Assembly: GCF_004367585.1 (NCBI RefSeq)
Contig: NZ_CP038015.1
Location: forward strand, 1,742,001-1,806,000
Direction: 5' to 3'
DNA from: Paenisporosarcina antarctica
Lineage (GTDB): Bacteria; Bacillota; Bacilli; Bacillales_A; Planococcaceae
DNA length: 64,000 nucleotides
The position numbers were made by a program, and so were the translations under genes. Position 1 is the stretch's first letter, and every line of letters starts with the position of its first letter. The notes under the pieces were generated by a model. It saw nothing but the letters and a program-made list of their open reading frames with translations. It made no database searches and was not told the origin of the DNA. Below, in pieces: positions 1-9,265 of this stretch.

Positions 1-163
1 AAACCCATTTTTTCTTTGAAAGCTTACCCATTCCAATAAATAAACCTAATACAATGCCTCCTAGATAACCGACAATTGTAAGCCCTAATGTAACCCAAAT
101 CCCTCTAATAAATAATTCTCTGTAATCCCAAATTATGTCCCATCTTATTTCGGGGAAATCCAA
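1..163 (-). CDS. Amino-acid ABC transporter permease, N-terminal part (runs off the window)
   Basis: On the minus strand a TTG at 163 opens a frame with no stop up to the window edge (54 codons). It reads as the start of a GlnP/HisM-type permease: a short lead, then RGIWVTLGLTIVGYLGG, the usual beginning of the first membrane segment, followed by a basic loop. GGAGGTG lies 6 nt upstream of the TTG. The gene follows the binding-protein gene by 57 nt in the same direction, the normal order for a polar amino-acid importer. The ATPase gene would lie beyond the window. The substrate cannot be told from this piece. Confidence 0.75.
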   Translation of the reverse strand, partial: MDFPEIRWDIIWDYRELFIRGIWVTLGLTIVGYLGGIVLGLFIGMGKLSKKKWV

Positions 164-220
164 TTCAATCACCTCCATTACTCAGTAAGATGTAAGTTAA
201 TAAATTCGAATTTTGAATAG

Positions 221-1009
221 TTATTCTACATCAAACCCAGTGATTTCTTTTAATTTCCCATTTGCTTTTATTTTTTCAATTCCTTCGTTTAATAATTCGA
301 TTAACTCTACATTTCCTTTTTTAACCATTAATCCATAATACTCTTTTTCAAAAGTATCATCTTCAACTGTTTTCAATTTTACATCCGGATTATTTTTTAC
401 ATATTCATTTATTACTGCGTTGTCTCCAATAGCAGCATCTGCATTTCCGTTAATCATTTCACTGATTGCTAGAGGCATTGATTCAGGAGCGACAATTTTA
501 GAACTCGTCTTTCCAAGTAATCCTTTTACTACTTCATGACCCGTGGTATTAATTTGTACAGAAATTCTCATATCTTTCAAGTCATCAAATTTAGTAACAG
601 TTGAATCTTCCGGTACAAGAATTAATTGATTTGCCGCGTAATAAGGTTCAGTAAAGTCAAATGTTTGTTTTCGCTCGTCTGTAATCGTTATAGAGGATAC
701 AGCAAAGTCTACTTCCTCATTTTTTACTGCTGAGAATAATGGTTCCCAACCATAATTTTTAAACTCTACTTCAATACCTAATTCGTCTGCAATAGCATTA
801 ACGATGTCGATGTCTGTACCAACTATATTTCCGTCTTTATCCATATACTCCATTGGAGCGTACGTTGCATCTGTCGCGATTATATATTTCTTATCTTCCC
901 CGGTATCCCCATTCTCACTTGTTGAGGTTCCTGTACCACACCCAAACAAAGCTAAACTTACACTAGATAAAATAATTCCAACTGAAAAAATACGTTTCAA
1001 ACTTTTCAA
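221..1009 (-). CDS. Amino-acid ABC transporter substrate-binding lipoprotein
   Basis: A 262-residue extracytoplasmic binding protein (SBP_bac_3 family) that captures an amino acid for the membrane permease. It has a lipoprotein signal peptide with lipobox LFGC near residue 24. The mature part opens with YIIATDATYAPMEYMD and holds DIVNAIADELG and DFTEPYYAANQ, hallmarks of polar/basic amino-acid binders. AAGGGGG stands 7 nt before the ATG. The neighbouring permease gene continues on the same strand. A CodY-like box lies about 50 nt upstream, so repression by branched-chain amino acids and GTP is plausible. Ligand specificity is not determined. Confidence 0.9.
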   Translation of the reverse strand: MKSLKRIFSVGIILSSVSLALFGCGTGTSTSENGDTGEDKKYIIATDATYAPMEYMDKDGNIVGTDIDIVNAIADELGIEVEFKNYGWEPLFSAVKNEEVDFAVSSITITDERKQTFDFTEPYYAANQLILVPEDSTVTKFDDLKDMRISVQINTTGHEVVKGLLGKTSSKIVAPESMPLAISEMINGNADAAIGDNAVINEYVKNNPDVKLKTVEDDTFEKEYYGLMVKKGNVELIELLNEGIEKIKANGKLKEITGFDVE

Positions 1010-1036
1010 TGAGATGCCCCCTTATAATGTCCCTTT

Positions 1037-1080
1037 AATTATCCGAACAGTATTTTATTCTCTGAATATTTCGGATAATT
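1037..1080. promoter_or_regulatory. CodY-like box within a long inverted repeat
   Basis: Positions 1056-1070 read TATTCTCTGAATATT, which matches the CodY consensus AATTTTCWGAAWATT at 13 of 15 bases. It lies inside a larger inverted repeat with perfect 11-bp arms, AATTATCCGAA at 1037-1047 and TTCGGATAATT at 1070-1080. The site is 47 to 61 nt upstream of the binding-protein start, a usual place for repression. The match is seen in the sequence; regulation by CodY is inferred. Confidence 0.5.
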
Positions 1081-2045
1081 ATTTTAATTATATAGGAAGC
1101 TTATTGCCTATTCAATAGTAATAAATGGGGTGTCTTTTGAATTATTGTTAATAGATCCCTATACCAACACCTCTTTTATATATACATTATGCATAAAAAG
1201 GGAATTAAAATGAAGAACAATAATCACACTACTAGGAAGTGCAGGAGGACTTCCATTATTGATTACGGAATGAATCCAGGAGTCTTTCATTGAACTACTA
1301 AGACAGATTAATCAGAGAAAAAGCCAATTAAGTGGTGTATTGTTGAGCATGACATCTTGTTTTATAAGAATCGGCAAAGCTAACAAGGACGTTATACCAC
1401 ATGGTCACCTGAATATTTTTTGATCAGGCTACTCTAAGCTTTCCTTTGTTCATGAAGCATCATAATCCCCTCTTCTTCTATGAGAAAGTCTATGGACTTA
1501 AATTTAAGGAAACTTTAGGAAATAAACAATTTTATGGATGCTTAATACCTCTGTGGAAGTTTATACCTCTGTAAACTTTAAGATTGGAAGTCCGGTTCTT
1601 GTACAAGTTAAATGAAAATACTACTAAGTTAATCGATAAAAATTTAGAAGGATAAATTGTGGGATTTTGATATAAAGGTGTTTGACCCTCGAGATGCTGC
1701 TTAGACGGTCAGAATTTAGTCGGTGTATTAATGGTTTATCCGTGTAAGGAACGCGATATGTACAATTTATTCTCATTGTGTATTTTGGGTTTATACTTCT
1801 ATTTGCTTACTACTCTGAGACCAATACCTAAATGCGCTTACTGCGTAGATGAACTGTTGGTAAAAACGGAGAACTTTTATTTTTAATGTATTATTTGACT
1901 GACTTTGTCATAAGAGAAAATGAACAGACAGACAGCCTGCTGCCTCAGCGAATGCAAAATCATCGAAAATCGGATTCGACAGACAAGTAACGCTCTTTGT
2001 GGTATATCTTAATTGCATTTAATATTTGTATTCGATTGCAATATA
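1081..2045. other. Long stretch without an intact gene
   Basis: About 960 bases without a credible frame. Short open pieces occur on the plus strand (for example 1466-1570) but each is broken by stops and none matches a family I recognise. A short direct repeat TACCTCTGT occurs near 1545 and 1563. It is probably decayed coding DNA, but I cannot assign it. No mtnK or mtnA, which often accompany the neighbouring mtn genes, is present here. Confidence 0.4.
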
Positions 2046-2080
2046 AAATCCAGCAACTAATTTAGTTACTGGATTTTTTC
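2046..2080. terminator. Intrinsic terminator downstream of mtnD
   Basis: Arms AAATCCAGCAACTAA (2046-2060) and TTAGTTACTGGATTT (2062-2076) pair with one mismatch. The plus strand has a T run after the hairpin; the minus-strand tail is ATTTTATATT. It can end mtnD transcription and may act in both directions. Confidence 0.65.
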
Positions 2081-2141
2081 ATTTATTGTTAGTGTGTTCT
2101 GAAATAAGTAGATGGTAAGATAAAGTAATTACTATTTAATC

Positions 2142-2666
2142 TTAGACACTTTCTTGATATACAGGTACCCATCCCTCTATCGTAACAAATATACGAATAG
2201 CAACAACTTTACGATCATCAGAAAGCGTAAAATAATGAAGAATATTTTCTGGTACTGAGATTAAATCACCTGGTACTAGATGTACTTCAAAAAATCGTTG
2301 ATCTGCGGACTGAATAATAAATACACCATGACCACTCACAATGAAGCGAACTTCATCATCAGTATGATGATGTTTTCTTTGGAAGTTCTTTAGAAGATTG
2401 TCTAAATTAGGGTTAGAATCTGACAAGGAGATTATATCAGATGCTTTGTAGCCACGACGTTTTGAAATGTCTTCAATTTCCATTTCGAAAGCTACAAGTA
2501 TTTCCTCTTTTTCATCATCACTTAGAGCGAATTTTTCGCGAAGGTTTAAAGGAAGTTTCTCAATGTCCCAATGTTCGTAAATAACTTCTTGTTGCTCCAA
2601 AAATGAAGCTACCTCATTTTGTTCTTCAATTACTTTGTTTGTTCCTTGAATTTTAATAATCGCCAT
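2142..2666 (-). CDS. mtnD: Acireductone dioxygenase
   Basis: A 174-residue cupin enzyme of methionine salvage. It oxidises the acireductone made by MtnX to 2-keto-4-methylthiobutyrate and formate (Fe form). The metal-binding motif is visible in HHHTDDEVRFIVSGHGVF around residues 98-115, with the HxHxxxE-type ligands, followed by the second cupin motif around VPENILHYF. Length is normal for the family. It is the last gene of mtnW-X-B-D, starting 15 nt after mtnB, and is read from the SAM-riboswitch-controlled transcript. A hairpin terminator follows. Confidence 0.95.
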   Translation of the reverse strand: MAIIKIQGTNKVIEEQNEVASFLEQQEVIYEHWDIEKLPLNLREKFALSDDEKEEILVAFEMEIEDISKRRGYKASDIISLSDSNPNLDNLLKNFQRKHHHTDDEVRFIVSGHGVFIIQSADQRFFEVHLVPGDLISVPENILHYFTLSDDRKVVAIRIFVTIEGWVPVYQESV

Positions 2667-2681
2667 TAAGATCTTCCTTTC

Positions 2682-3299
2682 TTATTTAACATTTAATTGA
2701 TCCAACGTTAGTTGATATTGGAATAAAAACTCACAAGCTTCTAGTAGTTTTTTTGCTTCGAAACCATTTACTCCCCATACCGTAATCCCGTGATTTCTAA
2801 TCAGTACAGCTCCTTTATCACTTTTGACATGTGATTGGAACTCTTCCGCCAATTTTGGGATTTCTCCGAAATTATGAATGATTGGAATACTTAGAACATC
2901 ATCTTCCTGCCAAAGATTAAACGCTTTGATAAGTTCTAGACCTTTAAAGTCAATCTTCCCAGATCTCCCGTATAATTCAGAGATAACATTATTTGCAACA
3001 GTATGAACATGGAGACTACAACCAGCAGTTGAATTATTGTAGACGGCACAGTGTAAAAGTGTTTCAGCTGACGGGCGGAGATCACTAACTTCAACTGAAC
3101 TCCCTTTGTTATCAACAACTAAGAAGTCTTTAGAAGTTCTTTTTCTCTTATCTTTACCACTGGCTGATACTAGGAATTGGGTTGGGCTATCGTTTACTTT
3201 AATAGAAAGATTCCCACTTGTTCCCATAAACCAATCCCGAGTAGCTAACTCATCTTTTATATCTGCTAGTTCATTCCACTTCTCCTGAAGTAGTTTCAT
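2682..3299 (-). CDS. mtnB: Methylthioribulose-1-phosphate dehydratase
   Basis: A 205-residue class II aldolase/adducin-family protein that dehydrates 5-methylthioribulose-1-phosphate in methionine salvage. Recognisable parts are the N-terminal RDWFMGTSGNLSIK, the zinc-site HVHT near residue 98, and the C-terminal RNHGITVWG with a further His ligand. The start overlaps the mtnX stop by 4 nt (ATGA), implying translational coupling. Length is typical for Bacillus MtnB. Confidence 0.95.
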   Translation of the reverse strand: MKLLQEKWNELADIKDELATRDWFMGTSGNLSIKVNDSPTQFLVSASGKDKRKRTSKDFLVVDNKGSSVEVSDLRPSAETLLHCAVYNNSTAGCSLHVHTVANNVISELYGRSGKIDFKGLELIKAFNLWQEDDVLSIPIIHNFGEIPKLAEEFQSHVKSDKGAVLIRNHGITVWGVNGFEAKKLLEACEFLFQYQLTLDQLNVK

Positions 3300-3961
3300 G
3301 ACTTCACACCCAATCGTGTCTCGATAATCGTAATTACATCATGAAAGCTTTCATATTTTTCGTAAGGCAGTCTTAACTCTTCACATTTTTCAACGAGAAA
3401 ATCTCTTGCAATTACTATGTCTGCAAGTTTAGCCGCTTCTAGGTCTGTTATTGAATCTCCGATAACTATGCTAGTAGCATCTTTAGGAAGACGATTTCGC
3501 ATGATAGACGGTTTGCAACAACCGCACCCTTGACTAGGACAAGTTTCATCACATCCAAAAGGGAAAATAATTTTAATAGTATCTTCAGAAAAGTCAGCTA
3601 TGTTGCAATAGATGTCTTCAAAAGGACCATATGGCTCTAGAAGAGGTTTGACGAAAAAATCAATTCCTCCACTAACTATGTATAGCTGGATATTGTATTT
3701 CTTTGTAAAGACCACAAAAGACCCAAAACCTTCACGAATCTGCGCTTCTTTAAGTACGTATGATATTACTTCATCCTTTAGTGAAGACGGCAGCAGTGAA
3801 AACATCTTTCTAACTCCCTCTTCAATTGAAATATTTTGTGCTAAAATATTATCTTTTATTGATTCCCATTCAGGTGGATTAAACTTTTTCATAATATGAA
3901 TAATGTTGTCCTGAGTCGTTATAGTCCCGTCAAAATCACAAAAAATAGTTAGATTTTTCAT
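3296..3961 (-). CDS. mtnX: 2-hydroxy-3-keto-5-methylthiopentenyl-1-phosphate phosphatase
   Basis: A 221-residue HAD-superfamily phosphatase of methionine salvage that produces the acireductone used by MtnD. The HAD motif I nucleophile is in FCDFDGTIT (Asp9 and Asp11), motif II in [10 protein letters not shown], and the final acidic motif in [13 protein letters not shown] Cys-rich stretch, [14 protein letters not shown], sits mid-protein as in B. subtilis MtnX. The start overlaps the mtnW stop by 4 nt and the stop overlaps mtnB by 4 nt. Confidence 0.95.
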   Translation of the reverse strand: MKNLTIFCDFDGTITTQDNIIHIMKKFNPPEWESIKDNILAQNISIEEGVRKMFSLLPSSLKDEVISYVLKEAQIREGFGSFVVFTKKYNIQLYIVSGGIDFFVKPLLEPYGPFEDIYCNIADFSEDTIKIIFPFGCDETCPSQGCGCCKPSIMRNRLPKDATSIVIGDSITDLEAAKLADIVIARDFLVEKCEELRLPYEKYESFHDVITIIETRLGVKS

Positions 3962-5181
3962 TTGTCACTTCCCCATAATTTAAGTGCTTCTCTCAATTCA
4001 TTTTGTTCTTTAACTACTTCCGACAATTCTTTACCTTCTAAAACAGCATCAATTGCTTGTCTGAATGCTCGTCCACCAGCAGCTCCTCCCGATGGATGTC
4101 CGTGCACACCACCGCCAGCATTAATCACACAGTCAATTCCATAATCCTGAACTAGTAGCGGGACTAGCCCCGGATGGATACCTGCAGATGGAACTGGAAA
4201 AGTTCGTTTAAAAGTAGATTCTTTCGTCAATTCTTCAGCAATTGCAAGGGCTACATCTTTTTCTAGAGCTACACTACCATATGGTGATGGGAAGAGTGAC
4301 AAGTCCGCACCTAAATAGCGTGTTAACTTCCCGAGGAGTAGTGGATTTGATAGCCCGTAAAATGAAGAAGAAGTGAAAGCTCCACTAAACGCTGGATGCG
4401 CCATGATCGGTAATTGAATTTCTTTGTCTTCAGCTAACTCTTGCAGGACATCAAGTCCATACGTATGAACATTAAATAGTAAGGCATCAGCCCCTATCTC
4501 ACTCGCCCTCTTCGCCTTCCCTCTTAGTTCAGATGTTCTCCCTGTTAAATTAATTGCATACAAAGTTTTATGTCCAGTTTCTTCATATACTTGTTGTAAA
4601 ACTTTTCTACCTCTTGTAATACGCTGTTCAAATGGAGTATGCTGATTTTCAAATAAAATCTCATCATCCTTAACAAGATCAACTCCCCCTAAAGCTTGCT
4701 CTCGTAATTGTGCTACCAAATAATCTATATCCCTACCAATTACTCCTTTAAAAATACTCATAACCAGTGGTCGTTCATGAACATTAAGAATAGTACGAAT
4801 TCCCTCAATCCCGAACTTAGGACCCGGAAAATTACTTCCTAGTTTCTTTCCAAATTCTAAATCTAGTAATTTGACTTTACCGTCTAGAGACAGCTTTCCG
4901 AAAACAGTCGCCAAGATTGCTGGTATATCTGACGTGAAATTTGCACTAGGATAAGAAATTTTCACTTCTGCTTTAATTACTTCCGGTGTTATTTGGTAAG
5001 ATTCGTCTACAAACTCTTTTATTGATACGACAGTACCTTTATGTTTTTTTAATTGTTGTTGTTCGAGCATCGGTAAATCCGTCCAAGATCCAATTGTTAA
5101 ACCAAGTGCAATTCCTTCTGCCTTTTTCTCAAAAGAACCGGGCTTTCCAAAAAGCTGATAGCATGCTGTTATTTCGCTCAT
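3958..5181 (-). CDS. mtnW: 2,3-diketo-5-methylthiopentyl-1-phosphate enolase (RuBisCO-like protein)
   Basis: A 407-residue RuBisCO-like protein that enolises 2,3-diketo-5-methylthiopentyl-1-phosphate rather than fixing CO2. The RuBisCO-type active-site region reads [10 protein letters not shown] near residue 175, with the metal-site Lys-x-Asp-Asp-Glu kept. The substrate-phosphate loops [17 protein letters not shown] near residue 360 are intact. I place the start at ATG 5181 because AAGGAG lies 9 nt before it; an in-frame extension to 5235 lacks a ribosome site and runs into the riboswitch terminator. It is first in the operon. Confidence 0.95.
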   Translation of the reverse strand: MSEITACYQLFGKPGSFEKKAEGIALGLTIGSWTDLPMLEQQQLKKHKGTVVSIKEFVDESYQITPEVIKAEVKISYPSANFTSDIPAILATVFGKLSLDGKVKLLDLEFGKKLGSNFPGPKFGIEGIRTILNVHERPLVMSIFKGVIGRDIDYLVAQLREQALGGVDLVKDDEILFENQHTPFEQRITRGRKVLQQVYEETGHKTLYAINLTGRTSELRGKAKRASEIGADALLFNVHTYGLDVLQELAEDKEIQLPIMAHPAFSGAFTSSSFYGLSNPLLLGKLTRYLGADLSLFPSPYGSVALEKDVALAIAEELTKESTFKRTFPVPSAGIHPGLVPLLVQDYGIDCVINAGGGVHGHPSGGAAGGRAFRQAIDAVLEGKELSEVVKEQNELREALKLWGSDK

Positions 5182-5234
5182 GTTGAACTCTTCTCCTTTT
5201 GTATGTATTAAACTCAGTTTTAATTTAGTTGACA

Positions 5235-5265
5235 CAAAAAAACCTCATCATAATAAGAAGAGGTT
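5235..5265 (-). terminator. Expression-platform terminator of the SAM riboswitch
   Basis: On the minus strand an AACCTC / GAGGTT hairpin (5241-5265) is followed by seven Ts (5234-5240), about 55 nt before the mtnW start. It directly follows the SAM-I aptamer, so it is the expected attenuator formed when SAM is bound. Confidence 0.8.
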
Positions 5266-5396
5266 AACAGGATAAACGTCTTCTTATCTCTCAGCAATAA
5301 GCTGCAAGAATTAGCACCGTGTCCAAAATTGAATCGGTTGCCGGGTATCATAGGGCTTGTCCCTCCACCTGCTCTAAATAAGAATAATTATATTAA
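5266..5396 (-). promoter_or_regulatory. SAM-I (S-box) riboswitch
   Basis: The minus strand carries the S-box core: CTTATTTAGAGCAGGTGGAG, then GGGACAAGCCC, GATACCCGGCAACC, GGTGCTAATTCTTGCAGC and the closing GAGAGATAAG. The order and spacing match the SAM-I aptamer, with P1 formed by CTTAT...AGAG and its partner near 5285-5297. High SAM should favour the terminator and shut off mtnWXBD. Confidence 0.93.
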
Positions 5397-6015
5397 ATTA
5401 ATTTTAGGATAAGAAAAATTTTTACATTAAACTATACAAGTACATGTGATAATAAAAAGCAGAAATCTCAACCTTTGTATTTAGAGAGGAGGAGTCGTTA
5501 TTGAATAAAATGCCCAGCTTTTCTTAAAAATGAATTTGTTTGATTATTTCATCAATTAGATTGATTGTCAATCATTTATCAATATTTTTATTTCCCCGGA
5601 AATAGTTCACAGAATTTTCCGCCAAATATAGAATTGCCATGGAATATAAATACGAAATGAGCATTTTACACGTCAAATAAGTTTTATTTAAATAAAACTT
5701 AGAATAAGAAAAGGTATAAGCATGAACTTTTGACTGATGCAAAACAGCTTCATATGAAATATGTAATTTATCACACTTACACTAAATAGAGGAATTGATT
5801 TTAGCTCCTTTTTCTTATAATTTCTGCGTAAGAAAAATAACATTTTGAAAAATGAAATGCTCTCAGATTAATTACTTCATTTGAATTTTATTATTAAGTT
5901 TTATAAACACCATTCAATTTTTTCATAAAAATATGAATATGCCTTAAGAGTAGACCCTTTAAATAATAAATTATATCCTCTTTAAGGGTAACTTAACCAT
6001 TGCATTATTAATTAC
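5397..6015. other. AT-rich stretch upstream of the riboswitch
   Basis: No convincing coding frame on either strand. The minus strand near 5400-5410 carries TATAAT about 10 nt before the S-box, a likely -10 element for the mtn transcript, without a clear -35. A short hairpin near 5950-5987 (ACCCTT/AAGGGT) may be a weak terminator for the DUF421 gene. Confidence 0.4.
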
Positions 6016-6609
6016 TTATTGTAAATGACTTGGTACATCAGACGTTTCTTTATTTATTGTTTCGGTAAAGATATTCTCTTGAGAAAACGTTTGGTTCCCC
6101 AAATTTATTTTCCCAGATTGAATTAATTGAATCAGGTTTTGTATATCTTCTTTTGTTGCAGGACGTTTTGATTCTTTTAATAAATATCCTAATTGTCCAC
6201 TAGACTCAATTGTTGCAATTTGAACATCATTAATTGAAGAAACACCAGATTGCCGAAGTCTGGCTTCTAACTTATCTACCGGTAGACGGAGCTTTTTTAA
6301 GTTCTTCTCGTTTAAAACACCGTTTTCAATTACTGGTAATGCTTTCCCTGACAGTGTTGTTTCAGCTATGTCAAATTTCACTTGAAAGTATTCCGTAATT
6401 ATTAGACTTAATACCAATACAGATGCTACGCCAAAAGTTGTCCAGAGCCCTCTACCTGTTACAGGCTGAATAAGCAATGTACCAATTCCTATCATTATTA
6501 CTGTTTGAGGAATCGTCATCTGAGATATTGATTTTCTACCACTAACCCTTAGGATTAATGTACCAATTACAAAAATGAGAACTGTTTGCCAAATTAAATT
6601 TAGATCCAT
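6016..6609 (-). CDS. DUF421 (YetF-type) membrane protein
   Basis: A 197-residue member of the DUF421/YetF family. Three N-terminal membrane segments include LRVSGRKSISQMTIPQTVIMIGIG, whose SGRKSISQMT is the family signature. A cytoplasmic domain follows with GVLNEKNLKKLRLPVDKLEARLRQSG, the usual DUF421 helical region, and a short tail. The start is ATG 6609 with AAAGGAG 7 nt before it; an upstream TTG at 6627 overlaps that ribosome site. The molecular function of the family is unknown. A second, truncated copy of the membrane part occurs at 56571-56810. Confidence 0.85.
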   Translation of the reverse strand: MDLNLIWQTVLIFVIGTLILRVSGRKSISQMTIPQTVIMIGIGTLLIQPVTGRGLWTTFGVASVLVLSLIITEYFQVKFDIAETTLSGKALPVIENGVLNEKNLKKLRLPVDKLEARLRQSGVSSINDVQIATIESSGQLGYLLKESKRPATKEDIQNLIQLIQSGKINLGNQTFSQENIFTETINKETSDVPSHLQ

Positions 6610-6802
6610 ACTTAAACTCCTTTCCAATTCAGATTAATACATTCGTTGGAATGTTCTTCTATGTGGAACTATAAGTAAATGCCCATGACAGCTACATTTT
6701 AATAATGAAAGTTATAACACTTACACTACACAAATTGTGTCATGAGCTACTTTTATATTATCGTTTAAGAATCCGTGCGATTAAGTTGAGTTTTTTTGTA
6801 TT

Positions 6803-7597
6803 TTATTTTTCGAAAATTTGATGAATTACTTCATTCGGTTGACTATTATTTAAATTTTTATATATACAGCTTGCTGGTTTATCGCGCAATGTTTCGGAGA
6901 AAGCAATTGCTAATTCCGCTTCACCCGCTACATGTATTTCACTCCAACCACGACTTTTTTTCAGCTGCTCTACGTTTGTACCCATCTCCTTATAGAATCT
7001 GTACAAGTTTTCTCTAAGGCGTGATTCTAAGAAGTCTACTTTACTGCTCCCAATTACATGTTGACCATCAGGGTCCATGTTTTTCTCTTCCCCCCATTCT
7101 TCAAGATTCGCATCAAATATGTAGACCAATTCGTCTTTGATGGATCCCATAGCAGTGTCGAATATGCGAACTTCCCCAAAGCTTGGCAAGATAATTCCTG
7201 CTTCCGGATATGCTTTATACATATATTCCATCTCTTCAAGCACTGGATGGTCTTCCCAATGGAAGCTTGATTTCACAGGGACTTGCACATAATAAACTGA
7301 CCACAGTGGAGGGTTCTCTGATGCAAAAATCACGACTCCTTTGTGCAAATCATTTCGATTATCTCCGATTTCATCCATTACTTTTTTCTTGAGTTTCTTA
7401 AAAGATTTCAATTCTGTATCATTATTGGAAGCTGCTAAATACTTGTCTAAATCCTTCAATCCGTTTTTCAAATGAATTTTCCATGCACCATTCAACTGTT
7501 CAGGATCCCCTGGATTAGTGTTCAAATAAACACTCAATACACTTCTCTCACCACTGTGATATTCTTTTAAATACTGAATTTCTTCTTTCAATCCCAT
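6803..7597 (-). CDS. VLRF1/baeRF family release-factor-like protein
   Basis: A 264-residue protein resembling the bacterial aeRF1-type VLRF1 family, related to the catalytic domain of archaeal and eukaryotic release factor 1 and of Vms1. Recognisable pieces are the N-terminal RSVLSVYLNTNPGDPEQLNG, then HKGVVIFASENPPLWSVYYV and the basic-acidic C-terminal region ending in ENLYRFYKEMG and WSEIHVAGEAELA. Relatives are thought to act on stalled peptidyl-tRNA; for this protein that is inference. It appears to be transcribed alone. GGAGG precedes the ATG. Confidence 0.75.
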   Translation of the reverse strand: MGLKEEIQYLKEYHSGERSVLSVYLNTNPGDPEQLNGAWKIHLKNGLKDLDKYLAASNNDTELKSFKKLKKKVMDEIGDNRNDLHKGVVIFASENPPLWSVYYVQVPVKSSFHWEDHPVLEEMEYMYKAYPEAGIILPSFGEVRIFDTAMGSIKDELVYIFDANLEEWGEEKNMDPDGQHVIGSSKVDFLESRLRENLYRFYKEMGTNVEQLKKSRGWSEIHVAGEAELAIAFSETLRDKPASCIYKNLNNSQPNEVIHQIFEK

Positions 7598-7822
7598 AAG
7601 TCATGTAACCTCCTTAAATTCCTCTACATTAAAAGGATGCCCTTTAAGCACCAAGTTTATTACGAATTCTTAGATACAAGTTATAGATAATTCTGTATCT
7701 CCAGAAAGGCTTTTCTATATTTATTAAAAGTCTAATGAAAGAAGGTGTCATTCATCTCCAACTCTTTTTTGATGAGGATTTTTGTAAGGCATTGTTAAAC
7801 CGTCTAAGTTTTTCGCTTCATA

Positions 7823-9010
7823 CTATTCATTTTTTAACTTACTGGCATTATCCATTAAATAACTTACAAAAGTATCGTCTCTAACTAGCCAGGCTCCGTG
7901 ATTTCTTTTTAAGTATTTTTCACCTTCTTCAAAACTCACATAAGTCGTATCAATTCTTTTTTTATTTTGTTCAATCACCCAATCTTGATCATTGACTTGA
8001 TATAGAAAAAAGACTTCATTTATTTGGTTTTTATACAGAGAACCAAATTTAGACCGTTTCAAGTTATAACGATTTCGTTTCGCGTCTTCTCTGAGAGGAT
8101 CTATGTGAAACGTTCCAACCACAAACTTCTTGTAGGCTTCATCAGTCAAAGAACAACCCGAAGCTTTTTCGTGGCCTCCACCACCGAACTTACCTGCTAC
8201 TTCAGATACATCAATATGGTCGTGAACCGTTCTAAATCCTAATCGTTTTCCTCCTATATTTAATATGGCAATATAGTCAAGATGCGGATACTCTTTACCA
8301 AGTTCATTTCCAAGCTCAGAATGATATGATTCCGCGTAAACGATACCGGCATAATGTTCACCGACTTTAGACTGAACAAGTTCTCGCCTCTTCCGGCGAA
8401 TATAACGTTCAATTTTATTATCTTCCATATCAAGTATTTTCTTTTCAAACTCATCAAAAAAGAAATGTTCGCTTGTCATAAGTCGGCTAATCATTTTTTC
8501 TTCAAATTCTTCAATTGACACTAAAAAAAAGAGTGCATTTAGGCGCTGTGCTTGAAAATTCTCGTTTTTCTCCCATTCCCAAGTATCATACTGTCTAACA
8601 AGCTCTACAAATTCCGACACAGATCCAGTTGGCTCCATTAGTTGATGCTCCACAAGAAATTGATAAAACAGAGAAGTTGCTGAAGTTAATTTTCCTTCGT
8701 CATCTTCTACTACCACATGCCCCCATTCATAATTATTAAAATGAAGAGCCGTCTTATGGTGATCAATCAATTGAACCTTTCCTTCAGCTTGAAAAAATGT
8801 ATTAAGCTTCTTTTCATTCGCTTCATTTACAGATAAATCTGTAATAAATAAAAATGTATCCTTACTATCATTTTCCAAAAACCATTCTACTTCACGATTA
8901 AGACTCGCAACAGAATTGTATCTTACCTTCACCTGTTTACCAAAAGCGAGCTTTGCTAAAATACCACATCCAACTCCATCCAAATCACTATGGGACAACA
9001 GTTTTTTCAT
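7823..9010 (-). CDS. nrnB: DHH/DHHA1 phosphoesterase, NrnB-like
   Basis: A 395-residue DHH-superfamily phosphoesterase, the length of B. subtilis NrnB (YngD) and longer than NrnA. DHH motifs are visible: SDLDGVGCG at residues 7-15, ITDLS near 56, IDHHKT near 82, and the DHHA1 glycine motif GKFGGGGHEKASG near 275. NrnB-type enzymes degrade short RNA oligonucleotides (nanoRNA) and can act on related cyclic-dinucleotide products. A region after DHHA1 (about residues 300-395) is typical of this subgroup. The assignment to NrnB rests on length and motif pattern only. Confidence 0.75.
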   Translation of the reverse strand: MKKLLSHSDLDGVGCGILAKLAFGKQVKVRYNSVASLNREVEWFLENDSKDTFLFITDLSVNEANEKKLNTFFQAEGKVQLIDHHKTALHFNNYEWGHVVVEDDEGKLTSATSLFYQFLVEHQLMEPTGSVSEFVELVRQYDTWEWEKNENFQAQRLNALFFLVSIEEFEEKMISRLMTSEHFFFDEFEKKILDMEDNKIERYIRRKRRELVQSKVGEHYAGIVYAESYHSELGNELGKEYPHLDYIAILNIGGKRLGFRTVHDHIDVSEVAGKFGGGGHEKASGCSLTDEAYKKFVVGTFHIDPLREDAKRNRYNLKRSKFGSLYKNQINEVFFLYQVNDQDWVIEQNKKRIDTTYVSFEEGEKYLKRNHGAWLVRDDTFVSYLMDNASKLKNE

Positions 9011-9146
9011 GTTTTCACCTCAAAATATAGTATGGTTTCAAAAGGGTTAAATTATTGATTAAAGATGATGTTTTTTTACTCAATCAATTGAGATATGTTA
9101 CTAAAATATTGAAACTTTTATATTTTTATGAATTTAACTCATAATA

Positions 9147-9187
9147 AAAGACCGCAATCTAAATGAAGATTAGATTACGGTCTTTTT
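9147..9187. terminator. Bidirectional intrinsic terminator
   Basis: AAAAGACCGCAATCTAA (9147-9163) pairs with TTAGATTACGGTCTTTTT (9170-9187), one mismatch in the stem. On the minus strand it ends the padR-yvlB-like transcript. Confidence 0.85.
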
Positions 9188-9265
9188 ATGTGAGCATGAT
9201 AGTTCCCAGTTGTTTAGCTTACCTATCTTGTGTTCTTAGAACTTTGGAATTGTTAAGGATTAAAG

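Noticed and set aside
804-1118. Plus-strand open frame of 104 codons
   Set aside because: It is antisense to the binding-protein gene, has no ribosome site and no recognisable domain.
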